Shown one piece after another: positions 52,063 through 63,243 of a stretch of DNA of 64,000 nucleotides; position 1 is the stretch's first letter, and each line of letters begins with the position of its first letter. The stretch lies in NCBI RefSeq assembly GCF_002023715.1, contig NZ_MAHX01000020.1, forward strand, positions 62,001 to 126,000, read 5' to 3'. Source of the stretch: Elizabethkingia occulta. GTDB taxonomy: Bacteria; Bacteroidota; Bacteroidia; Flavobacteriales; Weeksellaceae. The translations under genes were made by a program, and so were the position numbers. The notes under the pieces were generated by a model that was not told the origin of the DNA, ran no database searches, and was given only the letters and a program-made list of their open reading frames with translations.

Positions 52063-54438
52063 ATGGATATGACAAATCAGAAAAATTATTTAACACAAGG
52101 TAAAAAAGAGCAGTCTATTAATATAATAGATCTCTTTAAATATCTTCTGCATAACTGGAAATGGTTCGCATTGTCTATTTTGATATTTGGTGGATACTAT
52201 TATTATCAGTATAGTAAAATACCATTTATGTACAACAGATCTGAAGTTGTAATGATTAAAACACCGTCTAATACACCTACAACTGCCCGTATTACAAGGT
52301 CTTCTACAAATGTTGTTAATGTAAAAGATGAGATCATACAGCTAAAATCAAAAGAATTAATGAGATTGGTCATTGATAAACTTGGAGCTGATATAAGCTA
52401 TAAAATCCGTTCCGGATTAAGAGATAGAGAGTTGTATAAAAAATCACCTGTTCAGGTAAAAGTAGAGGGGAAATCCCGTGAGGATAGTTATAGTTTTATT
52501 ATAACACCTATTGATGCAGGGAATGTTTTAATGAAGGGTTGGAATAAGACCGATGAATCAAAAGAGATTAAAATAAGGTTGAATCAACTAACAGAGACTC
52601 CTATAGGTAAAATATTAGTAGAACCAAGCAAATACTACATACAAGATTATTATGCAACGGATATTCAGGTTACAAAATATCCACGTGAAGCAATGATGGA
52701 GCAGTTTGTAGGGAGTCTTAAAATTCAGCAGATGGATGAGGATGCATCATTAATACAAGTGACTATGGAAGATCAATCAACAGAGAGAGCTGCTGATGTT
52801 TTAACTACACTAATTGATGTTTATAATGATGTTTATTTACAGGATAAGAATAAAATAGCACAGAGTACAGCTGATTTTATAAAAGACAGATTAGCAATTA
52901 TTGAAGGGGAATTGGGGACTGTTGAATCAAATATTGAAGATATAAAAGTAGCTAATCAAGGCGTAGATGTATCTACAGTCGGGGGAATGTATTTTGGGGA
53001 AGTTAATCAACACAAATCGGACCGGATTACTACTGAAACGAATATGAGACTGATTGAAATGATGCGCTCTTATCTTAATAATAAAGGAAAAAAGAATAAT
53101 TTAATACCTAATAATACAGGACTGGTTGATGCAGGTGTAGAAAATCAAATTGCGGAATATAATATAACACTTTTAAAAAGGAATCGTCTGGCAGAAGGAG
53201 GTAATTCTTTTAATCCGGTAGTATTAGATCTGGATGATGCATTAAATGCTATGCGTAATAATATAGGCAGAGCCATAGATAATGCACTTAGAGGTCAGAC
53301 TATTAAATTAAATAATGCCATACAGGAAGAGAAAGTTGCCCGGGGTAAAATGTTACAAATGCCAAGAAAAGAAAGAACTATGCTTTCTATTGAAAGACAA
53401 CGCAGAGTAAAAGAGGATTTGTACATGTTCTTATTAAATAAAAGAGAAGAGAATGCATTAAATGAAGCTGTGACAGAAGCCAACGTGCGTATAATAGATC
53501 CTCCTGTCGGATCTGATGCTCCAATATACCCTAGTCGAATGAAAAAGGTATTTACAGGTGTAATAATAGGAGCGGCTATACCTACAGTTATTTTACTTTC
53601 AATGCTTTTATTAAATACAGGAGTTAGAGGTCGTCAGGACTTAGAGAATGTATTAAGTGTTCCGTTCCTGGGGGAAATACCATTAGCCAGAAGTCGAAGA
53701 CAAGAAAAAGGTGATATATTGGTAAGCAAAGCGGGACGTGATCCATTGACTGAAGCGTTCAGGATTTTGAGGACTAATATAAATTTTATGACAAAAGACG
53801 AACATCCACCGAAAGTAATAACATTTACGTCATTTAGTGCTGGTGTTGGTAAAACGTTTAGTGCACTGAATCTTGCAGCAACATTGTCTTACCTTGATAA
53901 AAAAGTAGTTGCTATAGATTTAGATTTAAGAAAGGGAACACTAAGTTCACGAGTGGGTCTTTTACACGAGAAAGGAACTAGTCATTATCTTTCGAACTCG
54001 TCCATTTCTGTTGATGAAATTTTACAAAAAAGTGAATTTTTAGAAAATGTTGATGTTATACCTATTGGAGCAATAGCACCAAATCCGGTAGAATTGTTAT
54101 TAAGTAAACGTTTGGATGAACTAATTAATGAATTGAAAAATCGCTATGATTATATTATTATTGATGGTGTACCAACTGGAGTTGTCGCCGATGCAAGTAT
54201 AATAGACAGAGTTGCTGATTTAACATTATTCATAATCAGAATAGGAAAGATGGATCGTAGACAACTTCCGGAAATTGAAAAAATTTACCAAGAGAAAAAA
54301 CTTTCGAATCTGGCAATAGTATTAAATGGAATTAAGTTAAATGGCTATGGTTATGGTGGCTATGGTTATGGAAGTTATGGCTATGGTTATGATGAAGAAA
54401 AAAGGAAATCTGTTTTCAGCTGGTTTAAAAGATCTTAG
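52063..54438 (+). CDS. wzc: Wzc-type polysaccharide co-polymerase with tyrosine kinase domain (locus 1)
   Basis: A 791-residue protein. It has a Wzz domain with an N-terminal helix (about 36-53), a coiled periplasmic region with SIERQRRVKEDLYMFLLNKR, a second helix (about 505-525) and a BY-kinase domain: FTSFSAGVGKTFSALNLAATL (Walker A), VVAIDLDLRKGTL and IIIDGVPTG. The C-tail is a Tyr/Gly cluster (NGYGYGGYGYGSYGYGYDEE), the usual autophosphorylation site. It controls chain length and export with Wza. No Wzb phosphatase gene is seen. It is the last gene of locus 1, closed by a terminator. Confidence 0.94.
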   Translation: MDMTNQKNYLTQGKKEQSINIIDLFKYLLHNWKWFALSILIFGGYYYYQYSKIPFMYNRSEVVMIKTPSNTPTTARITRSSTNVVNVKDEIIQLKSKELMRLVIDKLGADISYKIRSGLRDRELYKKSPVQVKVEGKSREDSYSFIITPIDAGNVLMKGWNKTDESKEIKIRLNQLTETPIGKILVEPSKYYIQDYYATDIQVTKYPREAMMEQFVGSLKIQQMDEDASLIQVTMEDQSTERAADVLTTLIDVYNDVYLQDKNKIAQSTADFIKDRLAIIEGELGTVESNIEDIKVANQGVDVSTVGGMYFGEVNQHKSDRITTETNMRLIEMMRSYLNNKGKKNNLIPNNTGLVDAGVENQIAEYNITLLKRNRLAEGGNSFNPVVLDLDDALNAMRNNIGRAIDNALRGQTIKLNNAIQEEKVARGKMLQMPRKERTMLSIERQRRVKEDLYMFLLNKREENALNEAVTEANVRIIDPPVGSDAPIYPSRMKKVFTGVIIGAAIPTVILLSMLLLNTGVRGRQDLENVLSVPFLGEIPLARSRRQEKGDILVSKAGRDPLTEAFRILRTNINFMTKDEHPPKVITFTSFSAGVGKTFSALNLAATLSYLDKKVVAIDLDLRKGTLSSRVGLLHEKGTSHYLSNSSISVDEILQKSEFLENVDVIPIGAIAPNPVELLLSKRLDELINELKNRYDYIIIDGVPTGVVADASIIDRVADLTLFIIRIGKMDRRQLPEIEKIYQEKKLSNLAIVLNGIKLNGYGYGGYGYGSYGYGYDEEKRKSVFSWFKRS

Positions 54439-54464
54439 AAAATAAACTAATTATAAATAGTATA

Positions 54465-54498
54465 AATAAGGAGTAATCATACAAGATTGCTCCTTATT
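54465..54498 (+). terminator. Intrinsic terminator at the end of polysaccharide locus 1
   Basis: AATAAGGAGTAATC pairs with GATTGCTCCTTATT (one G-T pair) around ATACAA, followed by a T-rich tail, 26 bases after the wzc stop. Confidence 0.85.
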
Positions 54499-54576
54499 TA
54501 TTTTATAATAACTTATTATTAACAATAGAATCTCATAAATTCTTATCTTTAAACTTTAATTTTTAAGATTGAAAAA

Positions 54577-55464
54577 ATGAAATTCGGGCAAGTAGAGGAT
54601 CCTTCTTTAATAGATTTTACAATTCCACAAGATCATATTAATACTTCCTTGGTATTAGAGAGAAACAAAGAAGGTCTTAAAGATATTTTTGTGGGATGTG
54701 CAAAATGGAATAAAACAGATCTTAAAGGATTCTATCCTAAAGGGACAAAAGATGAACTGACTTATTATGCTACTCAGTTTAATTCTATAGAAATGAATGC
54801 TACTTTTTATGGTATGCCTATTCCGGATCAGGTCACGGTTTGGAAAAATAAAACTCCGGAATCCTTTAAGTTTTTTCCAAAAATAACTAATACCGTATCT
54901 CATTTCAGACGCTTAAAGGATGTAACAGAAGTTGTTACGCAGTTTGCTTCAGCCATCATGAATTTTGAAGAAAAATTGGGGATGGTATTTCTGCAGTTAC
55001 ATGACAATTTTAAACCCAAAGATTTTGATCGTCTAAAGAAATTTATAAAGGATTGGCCTGTTGAGGTTCCTTTGGCAATAGAGTTACGAAATACAGAATG
55101 GTTCACAGACGAAAATGTTTTCAATGAAACCTGCGAGTTATTTAAACAGCATAATATCACAAATATTATTGTTGACACGGCAGGACGTAGAGATATGATG
55201 CATATGAGGTTAACAACTCCGACTGCTTTTGTTCGCTATGTTGGCGCTAATGCAGATAGTGACTACACCCGTCTGGATGAATGGATACAACGGATAATTA
55301 AATGGAAAGAGGAGGGACTACGAAATTTGTATTTCTTTGTTCATCAGAATATAGAAAAGGCTTCACCACTTTTGTCTGCGCATTTTATTGAAAACTTGAA
55401 TAAGGCAATTGGATCAGAGTTGGCAATTCCAAAAATGGCAGATTCACAACCGACTTTATTTTAA
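54577..55464 (+). CDS. DUF72 domain protein (YecE family)
   Basis: A 295-residue TIM-barrel-like protein of the YecE/DUF72 family: IFVGCAKWNKTDLKGFYPKG, YYATQFNSIEMNATFYGMP, FKFFPKITNTVSH, LGMVFLQLHDNFKP and ELRNTEWF. The biochemical function is unknown; distribution suggests a housekeeping role. It is transcribed as a single gene or with glyA, 53 bases away. It has no signal peptide and no link to polysaccharide synthesis. Confidence 0.92.
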   Translation: MKFGQVEDPSLIDFTIPQDHINTSLVLERNKEGLKDIFVGCAKWNKTDLKGFYPKGTKDELTYYATQFNSIEMNATFYGMPIPDQVTVWKNKTPESFKFFPKITNTVSHFRRLKDVTEVVTQFASAIMNFEEKLGMVFLQLHDNFKPKDFDRLKKFIKDWPVEVPLAIELRNTEWFTDENVFNETCELFKQHNITNIIVDTAGRRDMMHMRLTTPTAFVRYVGANADSDYTRLDEWIQRIIKWKEEGLRNLYFFVHQNIEKASPLLSAHFIENLNKAIGSELAIPKMADSQPTLF

Positions 55465-55476
55465 AAAAATAATCAG

Positions 55477-55484
55477 TAATTTTG
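55477..55484 (+). promoter_or_regulatory. Candidate glyA promoter -7 element
   Basis: TAATTTTG matches TAnnTTTG, 33 bases before the glyA ATG, in the short spacer after the DUF72 gene. Confidence 0.45.
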
Positions 55485-55517
55485 AAATATTAAAACTTGA
55501 AATACCTAAATTAAATT

Positions 55518-56786
55518 ATGAGTGATATCATTTTCGACCTGATAGAAAAAGAAAGAGAGAGACAAAGCCATGGATTAGAACTTATTGCTTCTGAAAATTT
55601 TGTTTCAGAAAATGTTATGAAAGCGATGGGAAGTGTGTTGACTAATAAATACGCTGAAGGCTATCCTGGTAAAAGATATTATGGTGGTTGTGAAGTTGTA
55701 GATGAGGTCGAAACTTTAGCAATTGACAGAGCAAAAGAACTTTTTGGTGTAGAATATGTGAATGTTCAGCCTCATTCAGGTTCTCAGGCTAATGCAGCAA
55801 TTTATTTAGCAGTTCTGAAACCAGGAGATAAAATAATGGGAATGGATTTATCTATGGGAGGGCACCTAACTCATGGTTCTTCTGTGAATTTTTCTGGGAT
55901 ACAATACGAAGTTGTTTCTTACGGAGTAGAAAAAGAAACAGGGCTTATAGACTATAACCAGATGAGGGATGTTGCCCTTAGAGAAAGACCAAAAATGATG
56001 ATTGCTGGTTTCTCGGCCTACTCAAGAGATTTAGATTATGTGAAATTCAGAGAAATTGCAGATGAAATCGGAGCTACACTCTGGGCAGATATTGCTCACC
56101 CCGCAGGTTTAGTTGCAAAAGGTTTACTGAATAATCCATTTGAGCATTGCCATGTGGTAACTACGACTACCCATAAAACATTAAGAGGTCCAAGAGGTGG
56201 TATGATTATGATGGGGAAAGACTTTGAAAATACATATGGACATAAAACACCAAAAGGAGAAATCAAAATGATGAGTCAGGTTCTGGACGGAGCAGTATTT
56301 CCAGGAATTCAGGGAGGACCATTGGAGCATGTGATTGCAGGTAAAGCAGTTGCCTTTGGAGAAGCTCTTGATCATAAATTTGAAGTGTATGCAAAGCAGG
56401 TAAAAGCAAATGCGCAGGCTCTTGCAAAAGCTATGATAGATAATGGCTTTGATATTGTAAGTGGAGGAACGGATAATCATTTAATGCTAATTGATCTTCG
56501 TAATAAAAATGTGAATGGTAAAGAAACTGAAAAAGCTTTAGTAAAAGCTGATATTACCTGTAACAAAAATATGGTTCCTTTTGATGATAAATCACCATTT
56601 ACTACTTCAGGAATCCGTCTAGGTACTGCTGCAATTACAACAAGAGGATTAAAAGAAAATGATATGGAAACTATTGCTGGATTGATTTCAGAAGTAGTTG
56701 ATAACATAAAAAATGATGCAGTGTTAGATGCTGTAAAGGGAAAAGTAAATAAATTAATGGAAGGAAAGGCTTTATTTAATTATTAA
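55518..56786 (+). CDS. glyA: Serine hydroxymethyltransferase
   Basis: A 422-residue PLP enzyme that interconverts serine and glycine with tetrahydrofolate as one-carbon carrier. Clear motifs are [63 protein letters not shown] and the PLP-Lys motif [14 protein letters not shown] (Lys220). Full length. It is a conserved housekeeping gene lying between the two polysaccharide loci. A terminator hairpin follows. Confidence 0.98.
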   Translation: MSDIIFDLIEKERERQSHGLELIASENFVSENVMKAMGSVLTNKYAEGYPGKRYYGGCEVVDEVETLAIDRAKELFGVEYVNVQPHSGSQANAAIYLAVLKPGDKIMGMDLSMGGHLTHGSSVNFSGIQYEVVSYGVEKETGLIDYNQMRDVALRERPKMMIAGFSAYSRDLDYVKFREIADEIGATLWADIAHPAGLVAKGLLNNPFEHCHVVTTTTHKTLRGPRGGMIMMGKDFENTYGHKTPKGEIKMMSQVLDGAVFPGIQGGPLEHVIAGKAVAFGEALDHKFEVYAKQVKANAQALAKAMIDNGFDIVSGGTDNHLMLIDLRNKNVNGKETEKALVKADITCNKNMVPFDDKSPFTTSGIRLGTAAITTRGLKENDMETIAGLISEVVDNIKNDAVLDAVKGKVNKLMEGKALFNY

Positions 56787-56809
56787 TAAAGCTTAATATA
56801 TGATCTGAA

Positions 56810-56848
56810 AATAAAAGAATAGCTTTGCGGCTGTTCTTTTATTTTTCT
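56810..56848 (+). terminator. Intrinsic terminator after glyA
   Basis: AATAAAAGAATAGC pairs with GCTGTTCTTTTATT (one G-T pair) around TTTGCG, followed by TTTCTT. Confidence 0.75.
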
Positions 56849-56871
56849 TGACTGAGATTAAGATTTAAAAA

Positions 56872-57339
56872 ATGCAAAACGAACACAAAAGTTTTACTTT
56901 TCAGGAAATTAAACAAAAACTGATTAATTACTGTGTTTATCAGGATAGGTGTCATAAAGAAGTGGAAGAAAAAATGAGAAATTTTCTATTAATTCCAGAA
57001 GCTAAAGATGAAATATTATTATACCTGATAAAGGAAAACTATCTTAATGAAGAACGGTTTACCCGAAGTTATATAAGAGGAAAATTCTATGTAAAACATT
57101 GGGGAAAACAAAAAATTAAATTACAGCTTAAAATGAAAGGTATTTCTGAAAAATTAATTCAGAATTGTATGGATGAAATTTATGAGGATGACTATATAAA
57201 ACAGATAAAAATCTTTGCCGAAAAACTCTTACCTACTTATAAAGGCCTCAATGATTTTCAGAGAAAAAATAAATTAATTCGCTTTTTGGTGACAAAAGGT
57301 TATGAGTATGAGTTAATTATAGAAAATATTACTGGATAA
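56872..57339 (+). CDS. recX: RecX-family regulatory protein
   Basis: A 155-residue helical protein with the RecX pattern: LINYCVYQDRCHKEVEEKM (Cys-containing first helices), IKENYLNEERFTRSYIRGKF, WGKQKIKLQLKMKGISEKL and KNKLIRFLVTKGYEYELI. RecX inhibits or modulates RecA filaments. Length and basic character fit. It ends about 190 bases before the first gene of the second capsule locus; in related flavobacteria recX marks one boundary of such a locus, as I recall. Confidence 0.92.
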   Translation: MQNEHKSFTFQEIKQKLINYCVYQDRCHKEVEEKMRNFLLIPEAKDEILLYLIKENYLNEERFTRSYIRGKFYVKHWGKQKIKLQLKMKGISEKLIQNCMDEIYEDDYIKQIKIFAEKLLPTYKGLNDFQRKNKLIRFLVTKGYEYELIIENITG

Positions 57340-57478
57340 ACAAAAACACCAAATTATATGTATCTTTACACGCTAATAAACCAAAGTATTAGATACTTAT
57401 AAAAAGAACGTAAATTATATTGAGAATAATATTTTTTTGGCGTAAAAATTGTTAAATAAAATTTTTAATATCAGAAAA

Positions 57479-57486
57479 TATATTTG
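57479..57486 (+). promoter_or_regulatory. Candidate promoter -7 element of capsule locus 2
   Basis: TATATTTG matches TAnnTTTG, 43 bases before the ATG at 57530, in the 190-base AT-rich gap after recX. No -33 TTTG at normal spacing was identified. Confidence 0.5.
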
Positions 57487-57529
57487 ATAATTTAACGTTA
57501 ACACACAGACACAAACACTAACCAAATTA

Positions 57530-59464
57530 ATGAATAAAATAAAAAATGTGCAACGTAGGATTTATTCAGGGAATAATCTGGTAAATCTTACGGATATACG
57601 ATATCTGCCAAGATGGATCGTTCTCTTTATTGATGTCCTCATCCTTATTTTCTCACTTGCACTATCCTTTGTTATTGTTGAAGCTCTAAATGTTAAACCA
57701 TATTCATCAATAAGTGTTTTTCAGAAATTTTTGATGGTTATTTCAGTAAATGTTCTGTTCATGTATATGTTTAAAACATATTCAGGAATTATAAGGCATT
57801 CTACTTTCATGGACCTTTTTAAGTTGTTTACAGCAAGTGTTTGTACAACAATAGTTGTAATTATTATTAACTATAGTTATTTTACGATTACTGGTAAGCA
57901 TTTAATTCTCATTCCTCTTTTGGGATTTTATTTTGCAACATCTTTTGCTTTTCTGTTTTTATTTAGACTTGTAGTTAAAGAGTCTTTTCATATGTTGAGA
58001 GAGTATAAAAGGAGTTCTCTTAAAAAAAGAATATTAGTGTTAGGTATTGGGGAAGAATCTATTGCAATGGCTGGTGCTATTTTGGATAATCCTAGTCTGC
58101 CTTATTATGTAGAAGGTTTTTTAACACAACGTTATGATACTACGAATGCTAAAATATTGGGGAAACCAATATATACTAAAGATAAATTAGAATCATTATC
58201 TATAGAAGAGCTGGATGTTGAAGGGGTTCTTATCATTAAAGAAAACCTTACCCGAGATGAAATGAACATGTGGGTTAATTTGTTTTTAGAAAAAGGATTG
58301 TTGATCCTTAAGGCGCCTTCTGTCCAAAAAATGAGAGAGAATGACTTGGGGACAAACATAAAAAGTCTGCAAATTGAAGATCTCCTGAATAGAAAGCCTA
58401 TAAAATTAGATAATGAAGAGGTGAAGAAAAGACATTTTAATAAAAGTGTATTGGTTACAGGAGGTGCTGGTTCTATAGGAAGTGAAATTGTACGTCAGGT
58501 TGCACAATTCAACCCTTCATTAATTGTGGTATTGGATCAGGCAGAAACGCCATTATATGAAATTGAGTTGGAAATGAAGGAGAAATTCCCTCATGTACAA
58601 TTTAGATTTGTTTTAGCAGATATTTCGAACAGACACAGATTAGAAAGATTATTTCAGAAGTATGAGTTTTCTATGGTATATCATGCTGCAGCATATAAGC
58701 ATGTACCTCTTATTGAAGAAAATCCACATGAAGCTATATTGGTGAATGTTTTAGGTTCTAAGAATTTGGCATGTTTATCAAGTAAGTATAAAGTGAATCG
58801 CTTTGTAATGGTTTCTACTGATAAGGCAGTAAATCCCACAAATGTAATGGGAGCTTCTAAGAGAACTGCTGAGCTTTTTGTACAGGCATTACAACATACA
58901 GAAGGAAATACAACAAAGTTTATCACAACCCGTTTTGGAAATGTATTAGGATCTAATGGTTCGGTAATTCCTCATTTTAAAAAGCAAATTGAAAAAGGAG
59001 GCCCTATAACTATTACGCATCCGGAAATTGTACGTTACTTTATGACTATTCCCGAAGCATGTGAACTCGTATTACAAGCTGGTACAATGGGGCAAGGGGG
59101 TGAGATTTTTGTTTTTGATATGGGAGAACCTGTTAAAATTTTAGATCTTGCAAAACGTATGATTAAGCTTTCTGGTTTTGAACCAGGTACAGATATCAAA
59201 ATTGTATTTACAGGATTAAGACCTGGAGAGAAATTATATGAAGAACTATTGAGTGATAATACTAAAAATCTTCCTACGCATAATGATAAAATTATGATTT
59301 CCAAAGACCCCAATATGGAATATAATGATATAGAACTATTAGCAAATCAAGTGACTAAAGCTGCAGTGAGAAGAGATAAATTAGAGGTAGTTAGACAGTT
59401 GAAAGTAATAGTGCCAGAATTTAAAAGTAATAATTCGATATTTGAAGTTCTGGATAAACAATAA
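57530..59464 (+). CDS. CapD/WbpM-like nucleotide-sugar 4,6-dehydratase
   Basis: A 644-residue protein. Four hydrophobic segments (about residues 28-150) precede a CoA-binding-like domain (RILVLGIGEESIAMAG) and an extended SDR catalytic domain: LVTGGAGSIGSEIVRQ, YHAAAYKHVPLIEENP, VMVSTDKAVNPTNVMGASKR and RFGNVLGSNGSVIPHFKKQI. WbpM/PglF/CapD-type enzymes convert UDP-GlcNAc to UDP-4-keto-6-deoxy-sugars that feed aminotransferases. This could serve the DegT proteins of locus 1 as well as locus 2. It is the first gene of locus 2. Confidence 0.93.
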   Translation: MNKIKNVQRRIYSGNNLVNLTDIRYLPRWIVLFIDVLILIFSLALSFVIVEALNVKPYSSISVFQKFLMVISVNVLFMYMFKTYSGIIRHSTFMDLFKLFTASVCTTIVVIIINYSYFTITGKHLILIPLLGFYFATSFAFLFLFRLVVKESFHMLREYKRSSLKKRILVLGIGEESIAMAGAILDNPSLPYYVEGFLTQRYDTTNAKILGKPIYTKDKLESLSIEELDVEGVLIIKENLTRDEMNMWVNLFLEKGLLILKAPSVQKMRENDLGTNIKSLQIEDLLNRKPIKLDNEEVKKRHFNKSVLVTGGAGSIGSEIVRQVAQFNPSLIVVLDQAETPLYEIELEMKEKFPHVQFRFVLADISNRHRLERLFQKYEFSMVYHAAAYKHVPLIEENPHEAILVNVLGSKNLACLSSKYKVNRFVMVSTDKAVNPTNVMGASKRTAELFVQALQHTEGNTTKFITTRFGNVLGSNGSVIPHFKKQIEKGGPITITHPEIVRYFMTIPEACELVLQAGTMGQGGEIFVFDMGEPVKILDLAKRMIKLSGFEPGTDIKIVFTGLRPGEKLYEELLSDNTKNLPTHNDKIMISKDPNMEYNDIELLANQVTKAAVRRDKLEVVRQLKVIVPEFKSNNSIFEVLDKQ

Positions 59465-59475
59465 GCCAGAAATTG

Positions 59476-59483
59476 TATATTTG
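59476..59483 (+). promoter_or_regulatory. Candidate promoter -7 element before the second wza
   Basis: TATATTTG matches TAnnTTTG, 25 bases before the wza ATG at 59508, just after the CapD-like stop. Confidence 0.4.
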
Positions 59484-59507
59484 CAAATATTCGATTTTAA
59501 AGAAAAT

Positions 59508-60305
59508 ATGAAGATTAGAAGCATTTTAATGCTGTTGTTAGCAACTTTAGCAATAGTTTCATGTCGTACACGTAATGATATTAATTATTTGCAGGATGTA
59601 GACAAAGCTGCAACAGAGACAGCTCTCCGTATGGAAAATAATACTTTACAGCCTGGGGATCAATTAGTGATAAATATTATGGCAAAAGATTTGGATGTTG
59701 TAAAGCCATTTAATCAAAATTATTCATCAGGTCAAATATTGCAAAATCCGCAATTAACTGGGAATGTAAGCCCTACTATACCTACGACTTCAGGGCCTAC
59801 TTATATTATTGATCAGAATGGAGAAATTGATTTTCCAGTAATTGGAAAATTGACAACGAAAGGAATGACTATTGATCAATTCAAGCAATCTTTACATACT
59901 AAAATAGTACGTTATATTAAAGAACCAACAGTTAGTGTTAAGCTTAATAATTTCAGAGTTTCTGTGATGGGTGAAGTTACTCGTCCTGGAGAATATATAG
60001 TTGCTGATGGACAAACAAATTTGATGAAAGCATTGGCTTTGGCCGGAGACTTAACAATGTATGGTACAAGGGATAATGTCTTATTGGTTAGAACGATAGA
60101 TGGTAAAATAGAAAAAGTGCGTATAGACTTAACACGTTCAGATTTTATGGATTCTCCATATTATAATTTAAAGCAAGGTGATGTAATTTATGTTTCGGCT
60201 AATAGGACTAAAGAGAAAACTTCTCGCTTAGATCCAAATATGCCTATATATATATCCGTTGCCAGTATTGTTGTAACTATTTTAGCCTTAGTATTTAAAA
60301 AATAA
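59508..60305 (+). CDS. wza: Wza-type polysaccharide export lipoprotein (locus 2)
   Basis: A 265-residue lipoprotein starting at [20 protein letters not shown]; an in-frame ATG at 59442 would place 22 extra residues before the signal and overlap the previous gene. It has [40 protein letters not shown], the SLBB-like [20 protein letters not shown] and [15 protein letters not shown], and a C-terminal helix. It is equal in length to the locus 1 Wza but clearly divergent. Exports the locus 2 polymer with the following Wzc. Confidence 0.93.
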   Translation: MKIRSILMLLLATLAIVSCRTRNDINYLQDVDKAATETALRMENNTLQPGDQLVINIMAKDLDVVKPFNQNYSSGQILQNPQLTGNVSPTIPTTSGPTYIIDQNGEIDFPVIGKLTTKGMTIDQFKQSLHTKIVRYIKEPTVSVKLNNFRVSVMGEVTRPGEYIVADGQTNLMKALALAGDLTMYGTRDNVLLVRTIDGKIEKVRIDLTRSDFMDSPYYNLKQGDVIYVSANRTKEKTSRLDPNMPIYISVASIVVTILALVFKK

Positions 60306-60316
60306 TCTGTATTATA

Positions 60317-62701
60317 ATGAGTGCCCAGTCACAAGATAATCAATATACAAACGAAGAAATTAATATTAATGAAATCATAAAGCCATATTTACTTAAATGG
60401 CCTTGGTTTGTAATATGTGCAATTTTTGCAATAATAATTGCTTTTATAGGGTTAAAATTTATTCCTCCTATATATCAAATTCAATCTACAGTATTAATAA
60501 AGGATACAAAGAGTAGTTCTTCATCAGGAGGTGGGGCAGAGATGAGCATCCTTCAAGATTTATCTGGATTTGGCGGAATGAAAACAAATAGCGTTGATAA
60601 TGAAATAGAAATATTTAAGTCTAAAAAATTAATGCAAGATGTTGTTGATCGTTTAAATTTACAAAGCAATATCTATACTAAATCAGGATTTAAGAAAATT
60701 GAATTATATAAAGAAACTTCTCCAATTGAAATAAGAGTTATTAACGAAAAAATAAATGCGGCCTTTCCTGTAAAACCATTGAAAGTTAGTATTAAAGGAA
60801 ATCAGCTCGTTATATCTTCTTCTGAATTTAAAAAAGATATAATAAGTTCTTTTGGTAAAACTATTGGCTTACCATACGCAAATATTATTATTACTAAAAA
60901 TATTAACTATAATTCAAATAGTATACCAAAGATTGATGATGTTAATAATTTAGAATTGTCAATAACTTCATTAGAAGCTAGAGTTAGCGGTTTACAAAAG
61001 ATAGTTCAAGCCGACCTTACAAGTAAGGAAACTACTGTAATTAGATTGTCTATTGATTATGCACAAATACAAAAAGCAAAAGATATATTAAATGCCTTAG
61101 TCGTAGCTTATAATAATGATGCTATACAAGATAAAAATTCAGAGTCTGGTAAGACTTTGAGTTTCATAGAAGAAAGAATTAAAAAAATATCTGGAGAACT
61201 AGGTCAAGTTGAGAATGAAAAAGAGAATTTTAAATCGAAAAACCAATTAACAGATATTGAAACAGAGGCTAAAATTAGTTTAGAAAGCTCTGCTGCTGCC
61301 CGAGCTAAACAATTGGAACTTGATGGACAATTAGAATTGACGAATGCTTTAATTAGTTATGTTGCTCGTCAAGGGCAATATCAGGTTTTACCATCCAATG
61401 TTGGATTGGCTAATCCAGAGGCTATAGCTGGAATTTCTGCTTATAACCAGCTTGTATTACAAAGAAATCGTTTATTAGAATCAGCTACTAACGAAAACCC
61501 CGCAGTAATTGATATAACAAAACAGATTAATAGTATGCGTTCTTCAGTAATGCAAAGTTTACAACGTAACAAAAATGGTTTAGAGCTTGCAAAGAATGAA
61601 TATGTTGTAGAACAAAATAAAGTATCTGGTAAGATTTCTAGACTTCCATCCATTGAGAAAATGTTCCGAGGAATAGAACGCCAGCAACAAATTAAAGAAA
61701 ATTTATATTTGTTATTACTACAAAAACGTGAGGAAACTGCAATTTCACAATCTATAAATGCAGATAAAGCTAGAATTATTGATAAGGCATACGCTTCCGA
61801 AGATCCGGTGTCCCCTAAAAGAATAATTGTTTTATTAGGAGGTTTAATAATTGGTCTTATATTGCCATTTGGAGTAATATATTTATCAGAGTTATTAAAT
61901 AATAAAGTTAAATCTAAGCATGATCTTGAAAAGTTATCCCATGCACCTGTGTTGGGGGAGTTACCAAGCATAGAGAAAGGTGATTCTGATATTGTTCAAA
62001 TGAATGACTTATCTCCAATGGCTGAAGCATTTAGAATATTGATTACTAATATGAATTTTATGTTGCCAAAAAAAGATAAAGGAAAAGTTGTATATGTGAC
62101 TTCAACAGTAAAAGGAGAAGGGAAGACATTCACGTCAGTTAATTTATCATTAACTTTGGCAACACCGAATAAGAAAGTTATTATTATAGGGTCTGATATC
62201 CGGAACCCACAATTACAACGTTATAATACTGCTCGAAAGGGATTAAAGGGGTTAACAGAGTATTTGTACACAGATCAAACAAAATTGCAAGATATTATCC
62301 ATGTATCTACATTTAATCCATATCTAGATGTAATATATTCTGGGATGATTCCTCCAAATCCGACAGAACTTTTGGCTAATGGGCGTTATGAGATATTGTT
62401 AGAAGAATTAAGACTAGAGTATGATTATATTATTGTAGATACTGCCCCTTTGATGTTAGTGACCGATACATTCCTTATTGCTGATTTGGCAGATGCAACG
62501 ATTTATGTTACTCGTTCTAAGTATACTGAAAAAACACTTATTGAGTTTGCTAATAATAATATTGATCAGAAGAAAATTAAAAATGTTGGTTTTGTATTAA
62601 ACGATGTTAGCAAAAATTATTTTGGCTATGGAAATAAATATGGCTATGGCTATAGTGCGAAAGAAAAAAATTGGTTAGAGAAGTTAAAAGATAAATTTTA
62701 A
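60317..62701 (+). CDS. wzc: Wzc-type polysaccharide co-polymerase with tyrosine kinase domain (locus 2)
   Basis: A 794-residue protein with a Wzz domain (first helix about residues 32-50), coiled coils, [20 protein letters not shown], a second helix (about 498-520) and a BY-kinase domain: [19 protein letters not shown] (Walker A), [14 protein letters not shown] and [13 protein letters not shown]. The Tyr-rich tail is shorter than in locus 1 ([13 protein letters not shown]). Length and architecture match the locus 1 Wzc. It starts 11 bases after the wza stop. Confidence 0.94.
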   Translation: MSAQSQDNQYTNEEININEIIKPYLLKWPWFVICAIFAIIIAFIGLKFIPPIYQIQSTVLIKDTKSSSSSGGGAEMSILQDLSGFGGMKTNSVDNEIEIFKSKKLMQDVVDRLNLQSNIYTKSGFKKIELYKETSPIEIRVINEKINAAFPVKPLKVSIKGNQLVISSSEFKKDIISSFGKTIGLPYANIIITKNINYNSNSIPKIDDVNNLELSITSLEARVSGLQKIVQADLTSKETTVIRLSIDYAQIQKAKDILNALVVAYNNDAIQDKNSESGKTLSFIEERIKKISGELGQVENEKENFKSKNQLTDIETEAKISLESSAAARAKQLELDGQLELTNALISYVARQGQYQVLPSNVGLANPEAIAGISAYNQLVLQRNRLLESATNENPAVIDITKQINSMRSSVMQSLQRNKNGLELAKNEYVVEQNKVSGKISRLPSIEKMFRGIERQQQIKENLYLLLLQKREETAISQSINADKARIIDKAYASEDPVSPKRIIVLLGGLIIGLILPFGVIYLSELLNNKVKSKHDLEKLSHAPVLGELPSIEKGDSDIVQMNDLSPMAEAFRILITNMNFMLPKKDKGKVVYVTSTVKGEGKTFTSVNLSLTLATPNKKVIIIGSDIRNPQLQRYNTARKGLKGLTEYLYTDQTKLQDIIHVSTFNPYLDVIYSGMIPPNPTELLANGRYEILLEELRLEYDYIIVDTAPLMLVTDTFLIADLADATIYVTRSKYTEKTLIEFANNNIDQKKIKNVGFVLNDVSKNYFGYGNKYGYGYSAKEKNWLEKLKDKF

Positions 62702-62724
62702 TTTTCATTAAAATAAAGACAAAT

Positions 62725-63243
62725 ATGAAAACAATCCTAATTACTGGTGGAGCAGGTTTTATTGGCTCGCACGTGGTACGGGAGTTTGTATTAAAGTATC
62801 CAGATAAAAAGATTGTTAATCTTGATACATTAACTTACGCAGGAAATTTAGAAAACTTGGAAGATATTCAAGGGCAAACAAATTATACTTTTGTAAAAGC
62901 TGACATCGTTGATGTGAGAACCATTTTGGATGTATTTGAAAAGTATCAACCGGATGGAGTAATTCATTTGGCTGCAGAATCTCATGTGGATCGATCTATT
63001 ACGAATCCATTAGAGTTTGTGATGACGAATGTAATAGGAACGGTTAATCTATTAAATGCAGCAAAACACATTTGGAAAGATAATTTCGAAAAAAAACGTT
63101 TCCACCATGTCTCTACTGATGAAGTTTTCGGTGCTTTGGGAGATGATGGATTCTTTACAGAAGAAACGTCTTACGATCTGCATTCTCCGTATTCTGCATC
63201 TAAGGCCTCTTCGGATCATTTCGTGAGAGCGTATCACGATACA
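62725..63243 (+). pseudogene. rfbB: Truncated dTDP-glucose 4,6-dehydratase (rmlB/rfbB 5' part)
   Basis: The first about 173 codons match RmlB: ILITGGAGFIGSHVVREF, NLDTLTYAGNLENLEDIQ, HLAAESHVDRSITNP, FHHVSTDEVFGALG and YSASKASSDHFVRAYHDT. The protein should continue with a YGLP-type segment to about 350 residues, but after the Thr the sequence turns into RmlA; the open frame ends out of frame at 63294. The catalytic Tyr/Lys (YSASK) is present, but the sugar-binding C-terminal half is missing, so dehydratase activity is very unlikely. It is the first partner of a deletion-fusion with rmlA. Confidence 0.88.

Noticed and set aside
54330-54400. Tandem repeat of GGCTATGGTTATGG-like units
   Set aside because: It encodes the Tyr/Gly tail of Wzc, a known feature of the family, and is not a separate repeat element.
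61441-61971. A 176-codon open frame on the minus strand
   Set aside because: It lies fully inside the locus 2 wzc gene in antisense, has no recognisable domain, and its composition is that expected of a shadow frame.
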